A DNA stretch of 64,000 bases from Siphonodentalium dalli (Eukaryota; Mollusca; Scaphopoda; Gadilida; Siphonodentaliidae). The stretch lies in NCBI GenBank assembly GCA_032622095.1, contig CP136064.1, positions 197,499,948 to 197,563,947 of the forward strand, written 5' to 3'. The notes beneath the pieces are model-generated. The model worked only from the letters and a program-made list of their open reading frames with translations. It had not been told where the DNA came from and did no database searches. This document shows, one piece after another, positions 12,101 through 24,100 of the stretch (the stretch's first letter is position 1; each line of letters starts with the position of its first letter). Position numbers and translations under genes: made by a program.

Positions 12101-15100
12101 AATTATGGTTTGGCCAGAGGGGAACTGTCTGTAACACAAAACATGGCGTAGTAATACTATTACATAAAGACAATAAACAACGACAGTTTTTAACAATTTG
12201 GACTCGGAGGCCGATATCGCTCTTAAACGTAAGCTACAAAATTTTATCAGGAGTTCTCGTTGCCCGTTTAAAATATGTTTAACCAGACTTGATAGATGAT
12301 GATCAAACAGGCTTCATATCTGGACGTTACATTGGAGAAAACATTCGCTTAGTAGCAGATTTTATCCATATTACACACACACACCCTCACACACACCCTC
12401 ACACACACACACACACACACCCACACCCACCCCCGCACACACACACACACACACACACACAAACATTCATGGCCTATTGTTTTTGCTTGATTTTAGAAAG
12501 CTATTGATTCTTCGTCATGGACTTTTTTATGTCTCAGGTTATGAAAACTTTTAATTTCAGCAACACTTTCATATGTTACATAGAAACTCTATGTAGAGGA
12601 ATCAACTCAAATCTTAACATTAATGGAAATGTGTCTCCATCTTTCATGATACAACGTGGTTGTGGACAAGGTGACCCAATATCACAATATATTTTTTTAA
12701 TATGTACAGAAGTATTAAGTATAGCAATAAGAAAATGTAAGAAAATATAAAGGATTGAGATCGGTAAGTTATGAATTCAAAGTTAGTCAATACGCCGTTG
12801 ACACAAATTTATTCCTCAATTGCGATGCACAGTCCCTGGACAGTACATTTGAGCTACTAGAATATCTGGACTAAAATCAATTATAACAAGACCTTTGCAG
12901 TTTGGATTGGGAGCAAACGTGAAGCCATGTGTGACAAGTGGAAAATAAAGTGGAATCCAGAACACTTTCGCATTCTGGGGATTAAATTTAACTTATCCGA
13001 TGATGACTTATTAACTGTAAATTATGATAAAGTGATGAAAGATATAGATAGAATTATCAATTCCTAGTCATGCAGAAATTTGACCCCACTAGGACGAACA
13101 ATTGTTTTGAAATCTCTTATTTTATCTAAGTTATCATTTCTTTCTCAAACCTTACCAAACACTAGTGTTGACTACATTAAAGAATTAACAAAGAAAATCT
13201 ACAAATTTATTTGGCAGCAAAAGCCAGATAAAATTTCACGAAGACAGCTAAAACAGACTTACTCATTCGGAGGTTGCAAAATGGTTGATATAGAATAATT
13301 CATGAATTCAATGAAGGCAATTTGGATGAAAAAAACTTATTTTCGAAAGTGGCAAATGGCAGAATCTATTTGAATGTTCTTTTGATAATCTTTCAGAAAA
13401 CTGGTTTCTAGCGAGCCCCACATCATTAACCAGACAAAGCAAAATCATATCTTGTGAATTTTGGGCCCATGTCATTGAAGCATTGGCAATATTCTACAAA
13501 GCTATAATCCCTGAAACACTTCACCATATAAACAATAATAAACTGACGGATAATCCTAACATTACCTTCAAAGGGAAAATGTTAATGTTCATGTACTAGA
13601 AAAGAAAGGTATTTTATTTGTTGATGATTTACTTGACCATGATGGCCACATAATGTCTCGGGAAGCACTGGAAGTATATAAAAATTGATTTTTTGACATA
13701 TCACATAGTTTATTCATGTGTAAAACATTTCATAGATAAATTCTGTTTAGTGTCCCATGCAAGAAAGCTTCATCGCCCGATAATGCATTTTCAGTTAAGT
13801 GTTCTTCAACAAACTTCATCTAAAAACATATATATTAAAATGTGTGGACAAGATAAAATAGTTAAACCTTTCATGAAGAAATGGGAATTTGAATTAAATG
13901 ATATGCTTACAGACGAATGGGCTAAGATTTTGATTTCTCCATTTCACTGTTGCGTGGAAACCAAATACAAATGGTTCCGATACCGAATTAACACAATAAT
14001 TCTAGGTACTAATGAACTTTTGAAAAAGATGATTATTAAAAGCTCGGATGCATGCTTTTTCTGTGGTAAAGTCAAGGAAACATTAAAACATCTTTTTACG
14101 ACTGTCCTATAATTAATTCACTTTGGCATGAAATTCAAATGTGGGTTTTGAGAAAAACTGGATATACAATAGATTTGTCACCAAAAAATTTAATTCTTGG
14201 AAACTCTGAAGACTTTGACCTAGCACAATTTTTGCTAATTTTTACTAAGTTTTATATGTACAAATCAAAAATGAGGGACAAAATTCCTAATTTAATTGAG
14301 TTTAAAATAGATTTAAAATTCTATTATAATGCTGAAAAAATAGCCTTTTCAATCAATGTCTTTATGAAAAATTTAGGGATCGTTGGGCTGGCTGGAAGCG
14401 CTTGGTCAAATAATAGGAGAATCAAGAGATACTAAATTAAAATATATGATGCATTGCTCCAACTGTCAGCTTGGCTGAGCCTTTATGAATGATATTTTGG
14501 CTTAAAATATAAATATAGAAAGCCTAAGTTCCAGTTCTGCCTCATGCTGTATATTGTCCTTAACTTACCTTTACATAACTTAACACAACATACTGAATGG
14601 ACTTTAATACGGAAATGTAAAAAAAAAAAACAACCCCCTGAATAAATCAGAATTCTAATCAACAATATTACAAATCTGATTAAAACTCAAAGCCAGTCCT
14701 AGAGCCTTGATATAGAAAAAAAACTGATAGTAGCTCACTCATGTTCCATTAATCTAAGACCACGACAAACAGAAATATGAAAACAAAAATATTATTATCT
14801 ATTAAAATGTATTTTTTCACACTCTATATCTTTTTTCTTTTACTAACATTTCTCCTCTGATTTCAACTATTGAACTCTCTATAACTGACTCCAGTAATTC
14901 TCCTTTTCTATTTAGCATACAGTATGTTTATTATATCACCTATATATATTTTTGTTGACCAAATAAAAATATTATATAAAAAAAAAATCAATGGTTGCGC
15001 TGGTTGATGCACTGGGATGTAAACTGTCATTTTAGTTGGAAACCTCTTGCGACAATTCGCATTTGGTTGGAATATTTCGAATATCTCTGGTATTTTTGTG

Positions 15101-18100
15101 TTTTCAGTAAGGATCTGGTGGAAGCGCCATGTGGCACAGCACCTACATGCCTTGGAGTTTGGGACGGCACATATCCTGACATGAATAGAGGCTGCAAATT
15201 TTACTACACATGCAGGAACGAGGATTTCTATGGTTACACTCGGTGTCCGGGGTGTAAGTTCAAAGTCACCATTACATGCTGTTAAAAATGGCTTGCTCTT
15301 TCCGTAAGAAATTGAGCTCGCAATAACGCCGGGTTGCTTAAAATGTTTCAGATTGAAGATTATTAGCTGTCACAATAAGCCCAAAAATAACGAGAATCAC
15401 TAAATAATATTTTATCAACAATTTGTTCCGTGAAAGCGAGAACCTCCAATCACATTGTTCAATCTGTTTATTCCAATTAACGGTATAATGCACACCATTT
15501 TTTGTCTCTAAACATTGAGAAATATGGAGAGGAGAGAGGCGAAACTTGATATGCGTGATGCAGAAATGATATCATTACATGTATGTGAGGATCTTATGGT
15601 CGTTCGTACATCCTAGACGACCATCTGATAGTCGACAAATCATCTGTCGATATATCCTTATTGGATCTTGAACGGACGAAGGTGACTTCCGTTTCTTATT
15701 CCTTATTCTTGATTCGATTTTTTTATATTTAGGCCAAACAAGTGGTGTTGTAGGGCCAAAACATTCTTTCCACACATCCCTTCATCCCACCTCGACCGTC
15801 CAGATGTGTTCAAATAGGGCACCCATGCCATTTCTTGGCTCCTTTACCGATTTAGATCACATAAAGGGTGATGTAGGGTGGCCCCAATGTACTATAATCA
15901 CTTACCTCTTTCACCCCACCCCGATCCAAAATGACCGCTGTCCAGAGGGGTTCAAATAGGGCGCCCCTGCCATTTCTAGGACCTTTGACCGATTTAGGTG
16001 AAAAATGGGTGTTGTAGGGTAAAACAAATCGGTCATGGGGTCGAGAAATGGCATGGGCACCTTATTTTAACCCCCTGGACGGCGGCCATTTTGGATCGAG
16101 GTGGGATGAAAGGGTGTGCGGAAAGAGTTCATTTTGCCCCCCCCCACAACACCCTTTGTTTGTCCTAAATACAACAAATTTCGAATAAGGATTAAGGAGT
16201 GAAAGTCAGCTTCATCCGCAACGAACTGTTGGTTGGAGACATAATATTATGCTACATTACTTTAATATAGCACGGGCTTTTCCAGGTTTTAGGATAATAT
16301 CTGACGGTAAGGATGTGTTACAGCTATAATTATCTCGCGAGCTTTTCATTTAGTCCAAGCCACCCCCAATTGAACATCCACGAATGCTCTCATACAATCA
16401 GCATTCAGCTTCGGCAAACATGCCATTTATTCACAATCAGATATATAAAATAGAATTACAACCCTGTCTACAAGAAAACAGCCGCACTCGCACTAGTGCC
16501 AGTAATGCCTGAGTTTAGTGTGCCTGTCATTTGCATTTGAGGTCCCCCGAGGGTGAATTTAATGACGCTATCCCGCATCGCGGGCTAGCGTCACTAAAGT
16601 CACCATCTGGGGACCTCATTCTGCTTAGGCCTCATCTTCTCTGGAAAGTTTCTCTATTATCAAATTTCTGTAGAAACTTATTCACATAGATTCTATTTCT
16701 TTTTTATTTTAGTTTTTCTATATCCCCAAATTGGCAGACGACACATTGCATAATCAAGGTTCCCAATGGGTGTACATCACAATATTCACCATTTGGCAAC
16801 TTCAATCTGAGTCAATGTCTCCCACAGCAGACGATGCCATGCAGAATGAGGTACACAGAGGGTGAATTTGGTGACGCTAGCCCGCTATGCGGGATAAGTC
16901 ACTAAATTCACCATCTGGGGACCTCATTATGCAAATGACAGGCACACTAAACTCAGGCTTGGTGTCAGTTGTGAGTCGCTTATAAACAACGAGCGCGTAG
17001 AGTCGCGTATAGTCTGGCGTTAGAAGTTACGATTCCTATATTCCTTACACTCGCTAGATGCGGACTCTCTCTAAAGAGTTCCAAATGTGGCATTTTAACC
17101 ATCTCTATACTAAATGGATTCTCCAGTTCAGTTAAAAAGTGTAAATCGGAATGGTCTATTATTGATTTGGAGGGATGTTAAGGTGATACAAGCAGGCGCC
17201 AGATAAATAAAAGTGCAGAAGGAGCCTATATTGATTGAGTTGAGGGAAATGTATAGATAATATGGTCGTTTGTTGAACTTATTATCTGAACATTTCCTGT
17301 GAGATATATAACTAACTACCGATCAATGGTACTTTTGTATAAAATGGGTTAAACATCTTAAAGGCACGTGAGGCCTTAATTGTCGAAAATATTCATATTT
17401 GTTCCAAACACCGTAAACAGAAAAACATTAAAATGCATACAGTTTCGTTCATATATACCATGACCATCGCGTAAACAGCATGTTATCATAAATACCTACT
17501 ATATTTTACCTAAGAAAGAGCCTGATTGGGTGACAGAGGACAGCACAATGCTACTGGCTAATCACACACAAATGGCATAAAAGCTCTTTATTAGTTCCAT
17601 ATCAGGAATTCAGCAACAAAGAACGCTCTTTATGTTTACCATCATAATATAAACAAACACCAGAAAAGTAACTTTTTATGCTTTTGTTTACATAACAATG
17701 GTTAAACATATGAGATTAACATACTGTTTATGCGATATTTCTTATTTATATACGGACACAGTCTGTCTACATTTTGATGTTCTTTCTGTTTGTGGCGGTT
17801 TTTGACGGGTGGAAATATTTTCACAGGATACCCACCGCCAAGGCCAACCGTACCTTTAAGAACTAAACTAGGATTCATAATAAATGGCCTGAACCCCGAA
17901 TACATCTGTAACAGAAGCAGTTTATCGCATGCAGTTGGTTCCTATATTACACCAGCTCAATTCCATGTAGTCTGCTACATATATAGTCTTAGCAATGAAC
18001 TGGAACTAACTATGCTAAGGCCACGTATAAACACTGGCAAAACTGCCTTGTATGGTTTGCGGGGATTTCCTCATAGAAAATGATACCAAAATATGAACGG

Positions 18101-21100
18101 CAAGACGCATATAGAATGCATATTTACCAAAGCCAACGACAGGAGAACTAAAAATGATGTGGTTCCACATGTAACGGTGCTACTGGCATTTACATTCAAC
18201 TACCTGTTTGATTGCTTATTGTGAGACAAATGAATGTTATTTAGAGGCTTTCCGTTAAACTTTAAAGGTGGAACTACCGAGGTTTTACTTATCACGTATA
18301 GTATAGGTGCGGTACAGACTAGTAATAAGCATGTTTCGTCAGTTTTCTGGCACATTATAGCTTTCTGTATCGAATTTCTGGCATAAAAAAAGGGCCAGGC
18401 AAATTGGCGAGTGTGTGAATCCCGCCTAACCGCATACTGCATTACATTGAATCCCGCCTAACCGCATACTGCATTATATTGAATCCCGCCTAACAGCATA
18501 CTGCATTACATTGAATCCCGCCTAACCGAATACTGCATTACATTGAATCCCGCCTAACCGGATACTGCATTACATTGAATCCCGCCTAACCGCATACTGC
18601 ATTACATTGAATCCCGCCTAACCGAATACTGCATTACATTGAATCCTGCCTAACCGGATACTGCATTACATTGAATCCCGCCTAACCGGATACTGCATTA
18701 CATTGAATCCCACCTAACCGAATACTGCATTACATTGAATCCCGCCTAACCGGATACTGCATTACATTGAATCCCGCCTAACCGCATACTGCATTACATT
18801 GAATCACGCCTAACCGCATACCGCATTACATTGACTCCCACCTATTTTATTCGATGCACTCTATGGCGCGAACACTATCAAGGATTAAGACCGTCTCACA
18901 AGGACCGTTTCTCGTTTGCTTGCTAATTGTTTGTGTCTTACGATGACTTGACTGGATCATCTTTGGTGTATGTCGCTGCATCGTCAAAAATCACACGTGG
19001 CGTGCACATGTAAAACTAAATCCTGATCAAACTGAACCGAGAGGCATTTGTAGCTGATCGAAAATCCTCTCCATATTACCAACTGGATGCTGTTGAGAAA
19101 GGAAATTGGTTCATCGAAATGGGTAGAACATGGGTAGAGAGTTTCGGTCTTGTCGGAAGCCTGGCAAATTCCTATCCATGCAACTAATCCAGGGCAATTC
19201 ACACAATAAGAGAACAGGTCAAGGCGCCCTTCAGTGCTGCGAACGATTTTTGGATAACCGAACTCTACCTATAATTAAATAAATAAAGGACATGATAGGC
19301 CTGGGCATCTCGGACTAAAGTCAGCCAGTGGACAACCATCCGGCTATTAATTGAAATATGTTTGATCTACACGAATCGCAACTGCATGATGTGTATCACA
19401 TATGCGAATATTCACATATAAATCGTATGTCACCAATGCATATATAAAGTCCGTATGCACCAATAATGAGGGTGTCCCCACTGAATCATAAATACCAGTT
19501 AACAGAGGGGTGAATACTGAATACCGCTTAACAGAGGGTGAATACTGAATACCGGTTTAACAGATTGGTGAATACTGAATACCAGTTAACAGAGGGGTGA
19601 ATACTGAATACCAGTTAACAGAGGGTGAATACTGAATACCGGTTAACAAAATCTTGATCTGTGAATTCCTGTCACGAGCAAAATGATAAAACAAGGAGTT
19701 AAAATGGTTCAATCTAGCACCAGGTATAATAATTTGTCCCCATCAAAGTCGCATATACGTACCAACCGTTTATTTGAATCTCAAATATCATTTAAGACGG
19801 GGTATGAATCCTGAATACCGACTAACAGTGGTGTATGAATCCTGAATACCGACTAACAGTGGTGTATGAATCCTGAATACCGACTAACAGTGGTGTATGA
19901 ATCCCACATACCGCCTGAATATGGTCTGAATCCCGTGTGCCAAAGGGCAGGAGGGATGACATCCTCAATAATCTCCTATATATTTTGGAACTTATGTCTG
20001 TCTGTATGTATGTGTGTATGTGTTATAGACTCGAAAACTGATCAACCGATCCGACTCGAATTTGGTTTGTAGGCCTACTTTGATCCCGGGAACAATATGG
20101 GTGGTTCAAATTTCGCGTGCGACCGTGTCCTTGACATTGACCGCGCTCATATACTCTCATATATATAGGCATGTTTCGGGACCTCGACCGATCCGGCTCA
20201 AATGTGGTATGTAGGGATACTTTGATCCCGGGAACAATATGGACAGGTCCAATTTCATGTGCGACCGTGTCCTTGACCTTGACATTGACCTCGCCCATAT
20301 ACGCTCATATAGGCATGTTTCTGGACAGATCGAACAATGGTTTGTCCAGACGCTGTATATTCTGCCCAGACGGAGGCGATCACACATAAATCCCTAAATA
20401 GCCCAGACGAAGTCGGGCACATCAGCTAGTATAATATATTTATCATGTATTATAAATCCTAATAACGAGACAAAGACAAACAAATTATAGGCCTCAAACT
20501 AACTTAACATATGTCTATTTGACCTAGTTAAGTTATGTGATTGAACATTTCGTTACGTGGAAACCAAAGATAGCTCATGCAACTCGATCATCCTATATTT
20601 GTGCTAAATATCAAGAAAACTTTACACGCGGATGAATGGGACAAGTGAAGAAACCACTATTTGTCGGTAGATCAATTCACAGGGTTTAAATTGGCTTCGA
20701 AATTGAATTACGCTATCTGCAATTGCTTTGGACTGACCCTTTGTGTGTATTTAAATTGCTGTGGTGTCTATATATATGGCTGGACTGAAGCCAATGTGGG
20801 TATAAACAGTAATCCTATCGACATCTTATAAGATCTTATGGCCTTCAGTTTGAGATATTTTAGTAACTGGCACCCAAATGTGGCTATGGTGCAAAGGGAA
20901 TATTTGAACTATTATATCGGTTATAAGCATAATGCTCGGACATATCTGATTAACATGGTTATAGATGCTCCATCCAATCCTAAATTACACAACCATCACA
21001 AAGATGAACAATAGTACCCATGAATATCCATGTGCGCTTATACGTGCTGATATAGGGCAACGGAGTCACACGTTGTCGCTATTGTACATACAATTCTATT

Positions 21101-24100
21101 CAATATGAAGGCTGCAGAATTATAAGCATTATCTAACATTAAGAGCCAGATACCATGGTTCTTAAGAGTCCCTACAAATGACTTGGTTTAAACATTGTTT
21201 TACCTCTCAGCTACTCAGATTGGATCAAATGTGAGATAATAAAGTAACGCAATTTGTCAAAGATATCTATTATATATTTTAGAACTTCTGTCTGTCTGCC
21301 TGTCTGTCTGTGTGTTATATATAGACTCGAAAACTGCTCGACCGATCCGGCTAAAATTTAGTATGTAGGCCTACTTTGTTCCCGGGAACAATATGGTCGG
21401 GTCCAATTTCGCGTGCGACCGCTTCCTTGACCTCGCTCATATACGCTCATATAGGCATGTTTCTGGACAGATCGAACAATAGTTCCCAGACGGAGGCGTT
21501 CACAAAGAAATCCATAAGTAGCCCGGACGAAGTCGGGCACATCAGCTAGTATTTATATATATATAAGATTTATGCAGGCACGGACCCAGTATGAGTGTTA
21601 ATTGCTTCAAATGTGCTTGCTTCAGCGAGCGTGCAAAATTCTCATTTCTAAATCAGATCAAGCTTGAAAATCGCTCCCGATTTTTGCCCATGTCGGGGTT
21701 CGAACTCGCGCGAACATCGTCTAGCCCAGACTGCGATGATATTATCCACAACCTAACCACTTCGGCAACGGTGACAACATTAAAAAGGAAGCACTTTCAT
21801 CGAGAGTTGGGAACATGAGTCTGAACATAGTTTCGAATATTGAAACAGAACGGATTATATTATATTGGAACAGCAATGTACTTCCTCCGAAATTGTGTAA
21901 ACGAATATGCATTACTTGCAGCATAGCTCTCGTCAGCAGAGTATTACAAGTCCCAAACTTTATTTTACAATACACATATATTGAGGCAACACAAACCCCT
22001 GTCATTCAAAAACTGGATCGACAAACAAATACTATATAATAGTGATATCCTGAGGAAAGCTGACACTTTCATGACAGCCGATGAAATACATAAATGTATT
22101 GATATACTGCAGTTTACTTGACTATCCATTGTGCCATTAGTTTTGTAACTTACAGATGATGAATGGAGCTTCCATATATATTCATTAGTGGGAGGAGCCT
22201 ACGATTGCAAGCAAACGAGGCATCCACAGAAACAGATTAATTAGTTTTACAACGCTCCCTATATTCCCGAGATAATACCTTCAGAATGTCTTCAATTGTG
22301 AATTATATGACGCCTGTCACGCAAAATTAAAAACTGTGTCATAATCATTGACGATGTCCAATATCACCCCGTGTCCATGGTATCGCCAAACCCGAGGGTT
22401 TCACCAAATCAGACCATGCTGTTTTGATAAATTAACATATCTTCCCTCAGATGAAGCTATATATCTCCCAGTTAAATGGTGTTATCGACTTTTCAACTTT
22501 TCAAAACATAATTTCGCAAAGCGGAATGTTCCCTCAATGGGATAGCGACCATAGCTTGCTCTCACCCGATAAATGTAATATAAATGGTCACATCCAGCAG
22601 TTGGAAGAATCCGTTGTAAACTCGGTGAAAACTCGAACCTAACATGGGGGTGCAAATAGAAGTTACTGGAAGGGGTGCATTTAGAAACTATAGTGAACAC
22701 CCCTAACATGTACCCTCTAGTCACGTCCCTGCTAACTCATGATTTACACTGATTTAATGTTTCCATTCGTTGTACAGTTCCGGGCCTATAATGCCGAATA
22801 ACACAGAATACCTTATACTATTAACATGCACTTAGAACTTAAAACACAAACAAACATACACGTTTTCACCCTTGCACATGCACCCACATCCTAAAGATGA
22901 CCCCATGTGCCGGCCTGTCCGAGTGATAATTGGGATATTTTCAAGCAGAAACGGTCAAAATGTAAAGCAAATCATTCGCATATTTGACATCCCAGCTCTG
23001 GTTTGGCGACATCTCATCGCAGGATCGATCTGCGGCTTTTATACCCGAAATTTTATGATTAATTAAACATATAGTTTTATATTGATACACACATTATCAG
23101 TCATCTATGACTGATAATTTTGTTCAAACGAACTACCTAACGTCAAAAAGTGTCTAATATTTATGATAAAATCGGAAATGAGTCGGAATTTCTATTAAAT
23201 TTATCGGGGTGAGAGCAAGCTATGGCCGCTATCCCATTGAGGGAACATTCCGCTTTGCGAAATTATGTTTTGAATAGTGGATATATCACCATTTAACTGG
23301 GAGATATATAACTTCATTTGAGGGAAGATATGTTCATTTATCAGAACCGCATGGTCTGGTTTGGTGATACCCTCGGGTTTGGCGATACCACGTACACGGT
23401 GGTGAACATTATCCCACCAATCGAAATGCGAGTATACATTATTATTTGACAACAAAAAAGTTGTTTGAAATTAGGCAATTTGACACTGAATTAAATACGG
23501 GTATAACAATTGGGATGGACAAAGAATTATCAATGCACAAGCGCCCGACTCAGTGGCTTATTTGTAGAAAATGTCTGCTAATAATTATTTGATTGACAGA
23601 TGTGGAAAGGTCTTTTGAAATCAAAGCTTCGGGCAACAATTTGAACACCGTGGGTAAAATAGACTTACGGCACCGCACACCCGAGTAATCGAGCTCAGCA
23701 GTCTTGCTATGAGCTCATATTCTGAGAGGTGTTTCCTCTAAGCAATCGGACTCGCACATCAAACATGGTTGATATTGTGTCGACATGCGAGCCTGATTGC
23801 TCAGGTGTATTACGTGAGCAAGATTGCTCAGCTAAGAGTGATAAATTTGAGTTCATAAGTTGTGGGAATAGACCCAATAATCCACATGCTAGACCAGTGG
23901 TCAGCTTGTTCTAACGCCCTGCACTGCTTGATATATATATATATAGTCATATATTTGTCCCCCGAAAATTATATTTTTGGGGGACTATAGAAACGGGCTC
24001 TGCCCGTCCGTTCGTCCGTCCGTCCGTCACACTTTTGAGTACCTTCATGGTGTAATCATCTCCTCCTACAGATTTCATCCCAGAGATTTGAAAGTTCAGA

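Larger units (their letters stand above)
9840..15000 (+). mobile_element. Tx1/L1-like LINE with 13-bp target-site duplication
   Basis: The 13 bases TCAATGGTTGCGC occur at 9840-9852 and again at 14988-15000, directly after a short A-rich tail. They bracket a 5.1-kb insertion. Inside are an APE-type endonuclease, then a reverse transcriptase, both broken. No ORF1 was recognised in 9853-10570. It sits in gene 1 intron 2 and ends 107 bases before exon 3. Confidence 0.88.

Noticed and set aside
18413-18838. Regular 32-bp repeats resembling a CRISPR array
   Set aside because: Units are contiguous with no unique spacers, and the setting is a eukaryotic genome; it is a minisatellite.
20023-20389. 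Several overlapping frames near 20.0-20.4 kb
   Set aside because: All fall inside the duplicated Helitron body; no known domain and the same words recur in copy 2.
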